Of a DNA stretch of 64,000 nt, positions 18,973 through 29,367 are shown piece by piece. A model generated the notes under the pieces. It had not been told where the DNA came from. It searched no databases and saw only the letters and a program-made list of their open reading frames with translations. Positions within the stretch are counted from its first letter, which is position 1. Every line of letters starts with the position of its first letter. Position numbers and translations under genes: made by a program. The stretch covers positions 1 through 64,000 of the forward strand of contig JAHRWD010000032.1 in the NCBI GenBank assembly GCA_019090315.1. Reading direction: 5' to 3'. This DNA comes from Pseudomonadales bacterium. Its GTDB lineage: Bacteria > Pseudomonadota > Gammaproteobacteria > Pseudomonadales > JAHRWD01.

Positions 18973-20955
18973 ATGATTCTGGGTATCGATACCGGCGGCA
19001 CATTTACTGATTTTGTTCTTCTCGACAGGGGAGAAGTTTCCATTCACAAGGTGCTCTCCACCCCGGATGCACCGGAACAGGCAATCCTGCAGGGGATCGC
19101 CGATATGAATCTACATCCTCATATAAAAACCGGCGCATTACGGATCATTCACGGAACCACCATTGCAACCAACGCGGCACTGCAGGGCAAAGGTGTAAAA
19201 ACCGTTTTCATCACCAACCTCGGCTTCGCCGATATGCTAACCATTGGTCGCCAGGCTCGTGAAAAGCTGTATGACCTTCAGCCCACTCGGCAACCCATTC
19301 CCGTTCCCGCAGAACTGTGTCTAGAGATCGATATCCGAACCGATCATCAGGGTAACCTGTTGCGGGATCTGGACCCTGAAAAGCTCAGCAAGCTGAGCAC
19401 ACAAGTTGAGCAGCTCGATCCCGACGCGGTTGCTATCAACCTGCTCTATTCATATCGCAATGACAGCCATGAAAAACAGATCGAAGCATCGTTACCGGAA
19501 AACCTGTTTGTATCCCGATCATCCAGGGTATTGCCGGAATACAAAGAGTACGAACGGGGCATGGCAACCTGGCTAAATGCCTGGCTGGGACCATTGGTTG
19601 AACAATACCTGACACGCTTAAAGGCTCAACTGGCACCGGCAAATGTTGCGATTATGCAATCATCGGGCGGCACTATCGATATCGATCAGGCCTCCCAACG
19701 AGCTGTGAATCTGCTGTTATCCGGCCCGGCGGGTGGGCTGGCTGGGGCGGCATACATGGGCAACCAGCTTGCCAAAAACCGGCTAATCACCTTTGACATG
19801 GGTGGCACTTCTAGCGACGTCGCATTGATCGATGGAAACATCGGTCTCACCACTGAATCAAAAATTGGCCCCTACCCGGTAGCGGTTCCAACCGTGGATA
19901 TGCATACCATTGGTGCCGGTGGTGGCTCGGTGGCATATCTCGATAGCGGCGGGCTGTTACAGGTTGGCCCTGAATCCGCCGGTGCAAACCCCGGCCCCGC
20001 CTGCTATGGCAAGGGCGGTCACAAACCAACGGTCACCGATGCCAACGCGGTATTGGGGCGACTGCGACCAGATGCATTTTTAGGCGGTCGAATGAAGCTT
20101 GATATTGATGCCGCGCAGCGGGCGGTTGCCTGCCTTGCCCAACCACTTGGGTTAACACTTGAGGAAACCGCCCTCGGTATATTACAGGTTGCCAATCAGC
20201 ATATGATCAGGGCACTACGAGTCATCTCTGTCGAACGCGGAATTGATCCGCGTGATTTCACACTATGCTGTTTTGGTGGTGCTGGCGGGCTGCATGTTTG
20301 CGCGCTGGCAGAAGCGTTGTCGATATCATCGATATTGGCTCCCGTACACGGTGGCGTGCTGTCTGCCTTTGGTATGCTGGTTGCGCCGCCGGAACGGCAA
20401 CTGTCGCGCACCTGGCAGACGCTACTGGAACAGGCAGACAGTGGCGCAATCGAGGAGATCCTCGAAGGCATGCGAACCCGAGGTGAAAATGAATTGAGCC
20501 GGGAAAATATTCCCCGTGAGACGATTGAAACCCTGCCAACTCTCGACCTTCGTTACGCCGGCCAATCCTACACCTTGAATGTACCCTGGGAAAATCTGAC
20601 CTCAGCCGAAGCCGCCTTCCATCAATTACATTTTCAACGCTACGGTCATCAGTTTGAATTGCCGGTGGAGCTGGTCAATATTCGACTGGCGGTACGGGCC
20701 ACACCCCAGATCATTGAACTGGCGGCGCAACTCAGCGAGATGAATCAAACTTCAGATAGCACAGCCAGTGAAACCCTGGCGCTGCCAGGAATCAAACAGC
20801 CGGTAACGGTTATTGCGCGTGATCAGCTGACTACGGGGCACTGTTATCATGGACCGCTATTGATTACTGAACAAACCGCAACAACACTGATCGCTGAGGG
20901 CTGGTCGGCGCAACTTGATCGACTTGGCAACCTACAAATAGAGCTACTTAGGTAA
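18973..20955 (+). CDS. Hydantoinase/oxoprolinase A-type (HyuA) protein
   Basis: MILGIDTGGTFTDFVLLDRG; ITFDMGGTSSDVALIDG; HTIGAGGGSVAYLDSGGLLQVGPESAGANPGPACYG. Confidence 0.94.
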   Translation: MILGIDTGGTFTDFVLLDRGEVSIHKVLSTPDAPEQAILQGIADMNLHPHIKTGALRIIHGTTIATNAALQGKGVKTVFITNLGFADMLTIGRQAREKLYDLQPTRQPIPVPAELCLEIDIRTDHQGNLLRDLDPEKLSKLSTQVEQLDPDAVAINLLYSYRNDSHEKQIEASLPENLFVSRSSRVLPEYKEYERGMATWLNAWLGPLVEQYLTRLKAQLAPANVAIMQSSGGTIDIDQASQRAVNLLLSGPAGGLAGAAYMGNQLAKNRLITFDMGGTSSDVALIDGNIGLTTESKIGPYPVAVPTVDMHTIGAGGGSVAYLDSGGLLQVGPESAGANPGPACYGKGGHKPTVTDANAVLGRLRPDAFLGGRMKLDIDAAQRAVACLAQPLGLTLEETALGILQVANQHMIRALRVISVERGIDPRDFTLCCFGGAGGLHVCALAEALSISSILAPVHGGVLSAFGMLVAPPERQLSRTWQTLLEQADSGAIEEILEGMRTRGENELSRENIPRETIETLPTLDLRYAGQSYTLNVPWENLTSAEAAFHQLHFQRYGHQFELPVELVNIRLAVRATPQIIELAAQLSEMNQTSDSTASETLALPGIKQPVTVIARDQLTTGHCYHGPLLITEQTATTLIAEGWSAQLDRLGNLQIELLR

Positions 20956-20962
20956 GAAATTT

Positions 20963-21832
20963 CTAGCCGATAGTTCCGATTTTCATTCCTACCTGAACAT
21001 CGGACAACTCATCCAGATTTGAATCCCACTCAACCACATCCTCGCCAAACAAAACGATCGCCGTAGAGCCCATTTTAAAACGCCCCATCTCATCACCTTT
21101 TTTGAACTCAATGGGTGTAGGTGGCTGGGTGTAGTTAACCTGTGTCAGCTGCCTTTTTGGCGGAGCTATCTGCCCTGCCCAAACCGTTTCGATACTGCCG
21201 ACAATCATCGCTCCAACAAGAATCACCACCATCGGCCCACGCTCGGTATCGAAACTACAGATCACTCGCTCATTACGCGCAAACAGACCATCCACCTGCT
21301 CGCTGGTGGTTTGGTTGACCGAGAACAATGCGCCGGGCACGTAGGTCATACTTTTTAATGTGCCGCCCCACGGCATATGAACCCGATGATAATCCTTTGG
21401 GGACAGGTATACGGTCATAAATGAACCATCGACGAAGGCTTCCGTCAGCTCCGCATCGTCCGCCAACAGCTGCTTCAAGCTAAAGGCTTTTCCTTTGGCC
21501 TGGAGCAATTGGCCCTGATCAATTTTGCCCATCTGGCTAATCTGGCCATCCGCCGGGGAAACCACACTATCCGTTGTGGCATCAATTGGGCGAGCACCTT
21601 CAGCCAGAGCGCGGGTAAAAAAATCGTTGAATGTGGCGTAATAGCGCGGATTGGGTTCCGCTGCTTCCGCCATATTGACATGAAAGGTTTTGATCGCTTT
21701 ACCGATCAGATAGTTCTTTAGCCAGGGGATCTGGCTTTCGGTCAGCAACCCCGCCAGCCGTGAAACCAGATGCTGGGGCACCAGATATTGCAGAAGAATA
21801 AATAGTTTTTGCTTTAGGTCTGTTTTTGCCAC
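20963..21832 (-). CDS. psd: Phosphatidylserine decarboxylase proenzyme
   Basis: SPADGQISQMGKI; YLSPKDYHRVHMPWGG; FKMGSTAIVLFG (LGST-type self-cleavage site). Confidence 0.96.
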   Translation of the reverse strand: MAKTDLKQKLFILLQYLVPQHLVSRLAGLLTESQIPWLKNYLIGKAIKTFHVNMAEAAEPNPRYYATFNDFFTRALAEGARPIDATTDSVVSPADGQISQMGKIDQGQLLQAKGKAFSLKQLLADDAELTEAFVDGSFMTVYLSPKDYHRVHMPWGGTLKSMTYVPGALFSVNQTTSEQVDGLFARNERVICSFDTERGPMVVILVGAMIVGSIETVWAGQIAPPKRQLTQVNYTQPPTPIEFKKGDEMGRFKMGSTAIVLFGEDVVEWDSNLDELSDVQVGMKIGTIG

Positions 21833-21901
21833 GGTCCGCTACTCTCATGTTCGAATAGCAATATTGTACCAAATATGGACGATCTCAATGCCTGTTAGCA
21901 A

Positions 21902-23548
21902 TTAGCCTGTTTTGGGACGTGCTGCCAGCGAATCAAACACGAAACGGGTACTTTTACAGATCCTTTTGAATAGCAGGTAATCCTTCTCTGAAAGTGCTTT
22001 GCTATTGATACCATTGTCCAGGTAACAGACACCGATCGCACGTTTATCTGAAAACAATGATGCCATAAAAAATTCATTGGAATCATGGATATTTTTAACA
22101 AAATTTGAGGGTAACAGTTTCTCGATATCCTTTTTATCTACAGGTTTCACCCAGATGTTGCGCGGGGATTTAATCATCTGCGACATCAGCGGTGAGGTTA
22201 AATAATCGAAATGCAGCCCTTTCATGCCACTTAGTTCCACGGTGCCAAAACAGTGGGAGATCCGCACCGATGCCCGTCTTGGGTCTCGTAGCCCAATGGC
22301 CACACGGTTAACACCAAGTTCACGCTTCAGGGTCATGCCCAGGATGTAGAATAGCTGTTGTAGGTCTTGCACTGTATCTGGTTCATTCTCGAACTGGTCA
22401 ATCAACTGGTTAATATTTTTCTCCAGGCCTTTTTCCCTGACTGCTTCAATTGTGTTTGTTTTCGCAGCACCTATTTTGACTCCGGAAATTTTTGCTAGCA
22501 CCGGTCTGGCAGGATCTGGTGCTGGCCGTGGCCAGGTATTAAACAGGTAGGTGGCCGATGCACGAACACCGTGAATCAGGTAGTTTCGGGAATGATCCAG
22601 TATTGCCTGCTGGGTAATATTGACGGTGTTTAGTAGCGTGCAACGAAGGTGCCCGGCAACCTGTCCCAGCACCTGCGCTGCAAATTCGCCCTGCCACTGG
22701 GTTTGCAGGATATCCACCATTTCATGGGCTAGCACAATCGTGGTGGAAGCCGAGTTGATCTGACGATTAACATCCACCGCGTCGGGTGCAGGGCTTACTT
22801 CCAGATCCGAAACACCCGCGGAAAATACAGAGAATGATTCTGCGCCGGTATATTCCGTATGCTCAACCGTTAGACTGGCCACTTTTGGAGTGTTCCAGTA
22901 ATCCGTCAGCAGATCACATATATCCATAATCTGGCAGCCAAAAATCTCACGCTCAGCATTTAGTCTGATCTCAGGATTTGCAGAGAACGCCAATACCAAC
23001 CTTTGCATTTTTTCGGGTTCAATAATCCACAGCGCCCAGTAACCGGTACGATAGAACAGTGCTATCCAAAACAGCTCGTCGGCGGGGTAGTGGTTTTTAT
23101 ACCTTGTCCAATGCCTGGCTAGTGAGGCGGCAAACAAACTGCGATTGAGTCCTCGTAGGTATCCGGCATTCTCTACTGGATCCGCTTCAACAGCAGAAAC
23201 CACGATCGATTCTAACGCTTCCAATCCGATCAATGAGATGGCACGAGCAAGGGTTTTTACTTCGGATGCGCTGCCTCCCTCGGTGACAACGCGCATAAAT
23301 ATATGCAGTGCAAGGGCTGGGTCACGGCTTATTAACCGTTCAAGTGAGTTGAAATTAACTGTGTTTTTAGACAGTAGTTCCAGCACCTTGGTGCGAGTTC
23401 CCGGAAGGATAGGCATAACCGTATTGGCGATTTTTTCAGCCCAGAGACGCGCTGGTGACTGGGTCTTCAGATTTTCCATTTTAAATAAGGCACTGCTCGC
23501 CCGTTCGACATAATTACCATTAAGTCTAGCAGTTGGCTGAAAAATCAC
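21902..23548 (-). CDS. HDOD domain-containing protein
   Basis: NFNSLERLISRDPALALHIFMRVV...LARAISLIGLEALESIVVSAV, HDOD-like organisation; C-terminal GAF-like region. Confidence 0.7.
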   Translation of the reverse strand: MIFQPTARLNGNYVERASSALFKMENLKTQSPARLWAEKIANTVMPILPGTRTKVLELLSKNTVNFNSLERLISRDPALALHIFMRVVTEGGSASEVKTLARAISLIGLEALESIVVSAVEADPVENAGYLRGLNRSLFAASLARHWTRYKNHYPADELFWIALFYRTGYWALWIIEPEKMQRLVLAFSANPEIRLNAEREIFGCQIMDICDLLTDYWNTPKVASLTVEHTEYTGAESFSVFSAGVSDLEVSPAPDAVDVNRQINSASTTIVLAHEMVDILQTQWQGEFAAQVLGQVAGHLRCTLLNTVNITQQAILDHSRNYLIHGVRASATYLFNTWPRPAPDPARPVLAKISGVKIGAAKTNTIEAVREKGLEKNINQLIDQFENEPDTVQDLQQLFYILGMTLKRELGVNRVAIGLRDPRRASVRISHCFGTVELSGMKGLHFDYLTSPLMSQMIKSPRNIWVKPVDKKDIEKLLPSNFVKNIHDSNEFFMASLFSDKRAIGVCYLDNGINSKALSEKDYLLFKRICKSTRFVFDSLAARPKTG

Positions 23549-23610
23549 CTGAATGCAATGCGGCAGCCTGCTCTCAGGTTAACGTAAACACTGTGTTAGC
23601 GAGAGGCCGA

Positions 23611-24672
23611 CTAGTCGTCTATTTCGTGAAGAATACGGCGGTAACTGTGTAGGCGTGATGGATGCAGATGACCCTCTGCTTCCGCTTCGAGCAAAGCGCA
23701 ACGTGGCTCCTTTAGATGCTTACAGTCTCGAAAATGGCATAGCCCGACGTATGGTCGAAACTCAACGAAACCATCCGTGACCTCGCGCCGGGTGAGATGA
23801 CTCAAACCAAATTCACGGATGCCGGGGGAGTCGATCAGGCTTCCACCACTGTGAAAATGATACAGCCGTGCAGTGCTTGTGGTGTGACGTCCCCGCAGGT
23901 TAGCGCTGGATACTGCACCGGTCTTAAGCTGTTCGTTCGGTAACAGCACCTGGATCAGTGACGATTTCCCAACCCCTGACTGACCAACAAATATACTGGT
24001 ATGTTCATCCAGAGCCTTTGCCAGGCGATCCATTCCGTGATCCGAATAGGTCGACACTTCAAGCACGGTATAGCCAATGTTGCGGTAAATGCTCAACAAC
24101 CGCTCCAATGCCTGCCGGTTGCCGGCATCAATCAGATCACTTTTATTGAGCACCAATACTGGTTCAATTTCTAATCGTTCAGCTTCAACCAGATAGCGAT
24201 CAATCAAAATTTCCAGCGGTTCAGGAAGCGATGAGATCACAATAAAAATGCGATCAATATTGGCCGCAACCGGCTTAAGCTGGCCACGGCTGTCCGGACG
24301 TGAGAGTTCTGTCAGTCGCGGTTTAAGTGCTTCAATCACGCCGCTATTTTGCTTGTCAGCGCGCCAGACCACCTGATCTCCCACCACAATATGGCCAAGG
24401 TTCGGGCGAAAATGACAACGATAGCTCCTTTTCTCTGGGTCAATATCCATATCAACAGGCTGACCAGAAAGCTCTAAACCGGCTTCCGTAGCCTCTATTT
24501 CAACCAGCGTTCCGTAGTGAGCGATCACCAGACCAGACTGCTCCGCCCCAAGTGCATCATCGGAAAACAGACTGTCGACCTGCGCATTTTTATGTTCAGC
24601 ACGGCGGGCTTTTTCCTGCTGAACTTTTTCTATCCGCCAGGCCTGGCGGCGAGTTAGCTTTCGTTTGCTCAA
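23611..24672 (-). CDS. rsgA: Ribosome small subunit-dependent GTPase A
   Basis: FVGQSGVGKSSLI; LNKSDLID; DSPGIREFGL; C-terminal C-x6-CHFRDCKHLKEPRCAL zinc site. Confidence 0.96.
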   Translation of the reverse strand: MSKRKLTRRQAWRIEKVQQEKARRAEHKNAQVDSLFSDDALGAEQSGLVIAHYGTLVEIEATEAGLELSGQPVDMDIDPEKRSYRCHFRPNLGHIVVGDQVVWRADKQNSGVIEALKPRLTELSRPDSRGQLKPVAANIDRIFIVISSLPEPLEILIDRYLVEAERLEIEPVLVLNKSDLIDAGNRQALERLLSIYRNIGYTVLEVSTYSDHGMDRLAKALDEHTSIFVGQSGVGKSSLIQVLLPNEQLKTGAVSSANLRGRHTTSTARLYHFHSGGSLIDSPGIREFGLSHLTRREVTDGFVEFRPYVGLCHFRDCKHLKEPRCALLEAEAEGHLHPSRLHSYRRILHEIDD

Positions 24673-24834
24673 GGTAGGTATTGCTCAGTCATAGTTACAA
24701 AAACAGGTATCAATTTAATCAGCGCTTCATTGCAGGCCGGGATCGCCCAACATAACAGATTCGGCAAAACTGCTACAATCATCTTCTGTTTTATAAAAAG
24801 CTATTTCGAACATATAACCCCCTGGAGAACCTGA

Positions 24835-25380
24835 ATGCCCAAGCACGGAAACCTGATCTGGCTCGACCTGGAGATGACAGGCCTTGAGCCAGAAACAGAT
24901 GTCATCATTGAGATTGCCACCATCGTAACCGACTCTGATCTTAATTTTATAGCTGAAGGCCCGGTGCTTGCAGTTCACCAACCTGAAGCAGCACTACAAG
25001 CGATGGACGAGTGGAATACCCGTACCCACGGTAATTCAGGGTTAACTGAGCGAGTGCGAAACAGCAATATTTCCGATGGAAAAGCCGAGGATATGACACT
25101 GGCTTTTCTGCGTGAACATCTGGAAGAGGGTGAATCGCCAATGTGTGGTAACAGCATCGGCCAGGATCGCCGCTTTCTGGTCAAATATATGCCACAACTT
25201 GAAGCCTTTTTTCACTATCGAAATCTGGATGTCAGCTCGATTAAAGAGCTGGCGAAGCGCTGGCGACCTGAGGTTGCGAAGGGCTTCCACAAGAAAAACA
25301 CCCATCAGGCACTGGATGATATTCAGGAGTCGATTGCCGAACTAAGCCATTATCGCGAGCATTTTTTCAAAATGGATTAG
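24835..25380 (+). CDS. orn: Oligoribonuclease
   Basis: [63 protein letters not shown]. Confidence 0.97.
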   Translation: MPKHGNLIWLDLEMTGLEPETDVIIEIATIVTDSDLNFIAEGPVLAVHQPEAALQAMDEWNTRTHGNSGLTERVRNSNISDGKAEDMTLAFLREHLEEGESPMCGNSIGQDRRFLVKYMPQLEAFFHYRNLDVSSIKELAKRWRPEVAKGFHKKNTHQALDDIQESIAELSHYREHFFKMD

Positions 25381-25386
25381 AGGTCT

Positions 25387-26646
25387 CTAAGAACTTTCCG
25401 CTGGTTTGTCTATAGCAACCGGCGGTTTGAGGAACATCACCAGAACGATCGCCAACGAAGCAAGGCCGATGTAAGCCATAAACACAAGGTTGTAGGAATG
25501 AAGTCGGTCAAATACCAAACCGGCGGTCACAGGAACCATTGCGGACAAAACTGTTGTCATCAATCCCCGCACTGCATACAACGATGCGTAGTGCTGACTG
25601 CCAAAATAGTTGGCCATAATGGTCGGCGTCGTCACCACCGCCAGCCCGTTGCCCAGACCAAAAATACAGGCAAATGCATAAACTGCAAGGGGTGTGGTCG
25701 CCTGGGTCAGAAACCCCATGCCTATCACCAGCATAAACAAACCCAGCCCCATCATATATTTGGGCTCCATGTAATCCCCAAGCGCACCGGAGATCAAACG
25801 CCCGCCGGTACTTAAAAACCCAATCAAACCAATCGCTGAAGCCGCAGTAATTTTATCAAGACCAATATCACTCAGGTGTAACAAGCCCTGACTGTTAATC
25901 AATGTTCCGCCCATTACCCCGGTTGCCGAGCAAGCTACCAGCATCCAGAAAGAGCGCGTTTTTACCGCAGCCTTAACCGTCCAGTCTACGTCGGTTTGAA
26001 AAACCCTGGATTTCCGAACAGTGCTATTTTCATCCTCAGATTCAGCCGAATCATCTACCCCATCGACCAGAAGCCCCATATCCGCTGGGCTATTTCTCAC
26101 CATCAGGAAAGCAATAAAGGACGCAAGCAAAGTCCCGCCGGCCATAATCAACCAAACCAGCCTCCAGTCGCCGGTGGTTTCAATGATCCAGGCAAACAGT
26201 GGCGTGATGATGGCTCGACCCAATCCACCTGACGCCATAAACAGGGCAATGGCGATGGCTCTGCGCCGTTTAAACCAGTTGGAGACCAGCTGTGTGCCAG
26301 GGATAATCGTTTGCAGGCCAATGCCGATACCTAGCAGTGGCGCCGTGACATAGAACTGCAAAAGGGATTCGGTGAAAAACATGTTGATCGCGCCGGTAGC
26401 TGCGACAAAACCACCCAGCATGATGCTAAAACGTACACCGCGTTTTGCGATGACCCAGGCGATTATTGGGCCGGACAATCCCATAGACAGGGTTGCAAGG
26501 GAAAATCCCAGTCCGACTTCGCTACGTGCCCAACCGAAGGTTTCGGTCATCTCGGGCAGTGTGACTGCCAGGCCGTAGAAGACGGTACCTATAGATAAAA
26601 AATAGATGGTGCCGAGTGCACCAAGCAGCTTCCAGCCGTAATACAT
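25387..26646 (-). CDS. MFS transporter (oxalate/formate or monocarboxylate-like)
   Basis: YYGWKLLGALGTIYFLSIGTVFYGLAVTLPEMTETFGWARSEVGLGFSLA; 12 TM pattern. Start placed at internal MYYGW; the ORF extends to 26688. Confidence 0.87.
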   Translation of the reverse strand: MYYGWKLLGALGTIYFLSIGTVFYGLAVTLPEMTETFGWARSEVGLGFSLATLSMGLSGPIIAWVIAKRGVRFSIMLGGFVAATGAINMFFTESLLQFYVTAPLLGIGIGLQTIIPGTQLVSNWFKRRRAIAIALFMASGGLGRAIITPLFAWIIETTGDWRLVWLIMAGGTLLASFIAFLMVRNSPADMGLLVDGVDDSAESEDENSTVRKSRVFQTDVDWTVKAAVKTRSFWMLVACSATGVMGGTLINSQGLLHLSDIGLDKITAASAIGLIGFLSTGGRLISGALGDYMEPKYMMGLGLFMLVIGMGFLTQATTPLAVYAFACIFGLGNGLAVVTTPTIMANYFGSQHYASLYAVRGLMTTVLSAMVPVTAGLVFDRLHSYNLVFMAYIGLASLAIVLVMFLKPPVAIDKPAESS

Positions 26647-26892
26647 CAGTGTTGTCCATTTGAATGGGGTGGTGAACGAAGCCACCAAAAAAAAGATCTG
26701 CTCGCTGATTCGTCTACGTATCGATTGCAGCTATTCGTATCGAAAAGGCTGAACCATGCAGCTAAATGGAGGTAAAGCGTGGTTTGAAACGAGCAAATTG
26801 GTCGTCGGGTTCCAGCGGTTAGTTTTATTATACCCAGGCCCGACGCACCGTATTCTAGCAAACTGAGCCAGAGCTTTCACTCCGACCGATTC

Positions 26893-27867
26893 CTAGCAAG
26901 CCTGATACAGACCTGGCTCAACCTCTTTTAACTGTTCGGCTTTAAGCATTCGGTCAACATGCTGGGTCAGCATCCAGTGCTCACTGCGATCATTGGATGG
27001 CCCTACGTCAGTTTTGCGGTAAATGATGCGATGTTCGACCGCCTGATCAATAGTGCGTGGCGTAGACATATAATCACGCAATTTATTCTCTCGATAGCCA
27101 ATCATGCCCTGGTACTGGGCGGAACGTTTTAGAAACGCTTCTTTGTCCAGAACCCCGAGATGGTGAAAAGTGCAAAACCAGGGTATGTCCATTGAACGCA
27201 CCAGATCCAGCGATTGATCAAACTGCTCAAGGCTGGAGTTGACGCCGCCATAATAGGGGCCGAAACCGGAGAGTTCGATATCCGCGAGGAACAGCAGGTC
27301 ATCCTTACGATGCTCGCCACGAACCAGCAAACAGCTGTGTCCGTGGGTATGCCCGGGGGTGAAAACCACTTCAATAGTTACGCCGCCGCCAAGATCAAAA
27401 ATATCACCGTCTTTGTAACCGATCGTATCCGGCCGTGGGCTGAAACTAAAATGCTCAAGCACATTGCTTTCAAATTCAGTACGCTCATCCGCTACCACCC
27501 CGTGCAATTCACAGATACCGTCCATCGACTGTATTGCATACACCTCGTTTTCATGGGCGTGGCAGGTTGCATCAGGGAACAGATGAACCCCGGCAACATG
27601 GTCCTGATGGCAGTGACTCAGGATTATACGATCAATTTCAGGCAACTCGCCGATGTGGCTCTTAAAACTTTTCGAGGGATCGATGACGATGGATTCTTCA
27701 CTTCCCTGTACCAGAACCGAGTTTCCATAGGGGAATTTACCGCCATTGCGACCGATAAATACGGTGCTGGCACCAAACTCGAGGATTGGGTCTTGCGAAT
27801 GCTGTAGCTTCTGTTTTAGTGCTGAGGGCATGATGCGGTTTCTTCGAATTCCAAAAAGCTCAGCCAC
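26893..27867 (-). CDS. Metallo-beta-lactamase fold hydrolase
   Basis: LSHCHQDHVAGVH (HxHxDH-like) and FTPGHTHGHSCLLV metal motifs. Confidence 0.87.
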   Translation of the reverse strand: MAELFGIRRNRIMPSALKQKLQHSQDPILEFGASTVFIGRNGGKFPYGNSVLVQGSEESIVIDPSKSFKSHIGELPEIDRIILSHCHQDHVAGVHLFPDATCHAHENEVYAIQSMDGICELHGVVADERTEFESNVLEHFSFSPRPDTIGYKDGDIFDLGGGVTIEVVFTPGHTHGHSCLLVRGEHRKDDLLFLADIELSGFGPYYGGVNSSLEQFDQSLDLVRSMDIPWFCTFHHLGVLDKEAFLKRSAQYQGMIGYRENKLRDYMSTPRTIDQAVEHRIIYRKTDVGPSNDRSEHWMLTQHVDRMLKAEQLKEVEPGLYQAC

Positions 27868-27953
27868 CCGACAGGGGCAGCTGATGAGAAAACGCGCAAT
27901 AATACCTGATCAATTCAGTTGGTTAAACCTCTAAGCCTTTTACAGACTATGAA

Positions 27954-29015
27954 TCAACAGCAGCCGCCCCCGCTATCTTCGTCACTTACAACCGTCGCAT
28001 CATAGGGCAAGAGTGTCCCGCAGCCTTCAAAAATACCGAAATGGTTGTCCCAGTTTCCGATAAATTCAAAGTGTGGCGCAAAGCGGGTTTCATGCAGCAT
28101 ATTGTAAGTATTGCCGCAAACCGGGAAAACACGACCGGTTTCGATCCAGTGATGTTTATCCAGTAACACGGCTGTTTCGGCGTGGGCAATGGTGCCTTGG
28201 TAGATGACTGCCTGGCCGTAGTCTTCACAGGCGGGTTCTAGCTGATCCAGCTTAAACAGTCGGTAGGTTGCAGAAAAGAAGGAGATATGGCCAATTTTCT
28301 TCTCGATAGCCGCATTATCGATACCCAATGGGCGATCTTCAACCAAACGCGGATCGGCAAAACCAGTCTTTTTTGCCAAATTATGAAAATCGTTCCAGTA
28401 CAGTGCGCCACTCAGACATTCACCGTACAGAACCGGGTCATCGACCAAATCCTGCGATACGCGTCTATCGGAATAGACATCGGAAAAATAGAGCTCGCCA
28501 CCGGGCTTCAACAGCCGATGAGCTTCGCGTAATACCGCTTCTTTATCGGGGGACAGGTTAATCACGCAGTTGGATACGATGATATCGAAGCTGTTGTCTT
28601 CCAGGCCTAGCTCATCAAGCTTTTCGATGTAGCCCTTGAGGAATTCGACGTTAGGTTTGCTATAACCGAATTTTTCAGTGTGATAATCAATATGACGATT
28701 GGCAACATCAAGCTGCTCATCGGTCATATCGACCCCAACCACGTAACCCTGCTCGCCAACCAGTTTTGACAATACGTATACATCTCGGCCGGAACCGCTG
28801 CCCAGATCGAGAATGCGTTTACCTTCAAGCAACTGCGGTGCAATCAGCCCGCAACCGTAATAGCGTGTCACCACTTCATCGTGGAGCTGGCCAATCGCCT
28901 GTTTTACGTAATCCGGTATTTCGGTACTGGTGGCACAGGCATCAGTTTTTAGATCCGATGAACTTTGCAGGGTTTGTCCGTAGTAATCTTTGACGGATTC
29001 TTTGGTGTCGTTCAT
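27954..29015 (-). CDS. arsM: Arsenite S-adenosylmethyltransferase (ArsM-like)
   Basis: LDLGSGSGRDVYVLSKLVG SAM motif; Cys contexts KTDACATS, YYGCGLI, VSNCVINLSPDK, YGECLSGALY match the conserved ArsM cysteines. Confidence 0.86.
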   Translation of the reverse strand: MNDTKESVKDYYGQTLQSSSDLKTDACATSTEIPDYVKQAIGQLHDEVVTRYYGCGLIAPQLLEGKRILDLGSGSGRDVYVLSKLVGEQGYVVGVDMTDEQLDVANRHIDYHTEKFGYSKPNVEFLKGYIEKLDELGLEDNSFDIIVSNCVINLSPDKEAVLREAHRLLKPGGELYFSDVYSDRRVSQDLVDDPVLYGECLSGALYWNDFHNLAKKTGFADPRLVEDRPLGIDNAAIEKKIGHISFFSATYRLFKLDQLEPACEDYGQAVIYQGTIAHAETAVLLDKHHWIETGRVFPVCGNTYNMLHETRFAPHFEFIGNWDNHFGIFEGCGTLLPYDATVVSDEDSGGGCC

Positions 29016-29166
29016 ATCAATGGCCTGTGTGGTTACAGCAAGTTACTGCGGGACTATTATTAACGCTGGCATATAGCTGAAGCAGCGTGAGACAAGCGTA
29101 CTCCAAAAAAGTTACAGCATAATGACGATCAGTTTCTACGATTATACAGTGCGTCACCGGTATATT

Positions 29167-29364
29167 GAGACCTTTGCACGGGAGATGATTTTGCTCTCAG
29201 GCAAGGCAAAAACGCGCACAGAGAGGGAGTTTACAGGTGTAAATGACCGATTGAGCAGAGCCTGCCCCACGAGCGGAGCGAGTGTCTTGGGTGCGTTTTT
29301 ACCAAAAGTAGGCACCACCAGGCGACGCCGCATGGGAGTAAAATGGCTCTCGTGCAAAGGTCTC
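29167..29364. mobile_element. MITE-like non-autonomous element, 198 bp
   Basis: Perfect 14-bp terminal inverted repeats GAGACCTTTGCACG...CGTGCAAAGGTCTC; 5-bp direct repeat ATATT on both sides (29162-29166, 29365-29369); no transposase inside. Confidence 0.75.
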
Positions 29365-29367
29365 ATA

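Noticed and set aside
27214-27807. Plus-strand 197-aa ORF
   Set aside because: Antisense to the MBL-fold hydrolase that carries clear metal motifs; no recognisable domain of its own.
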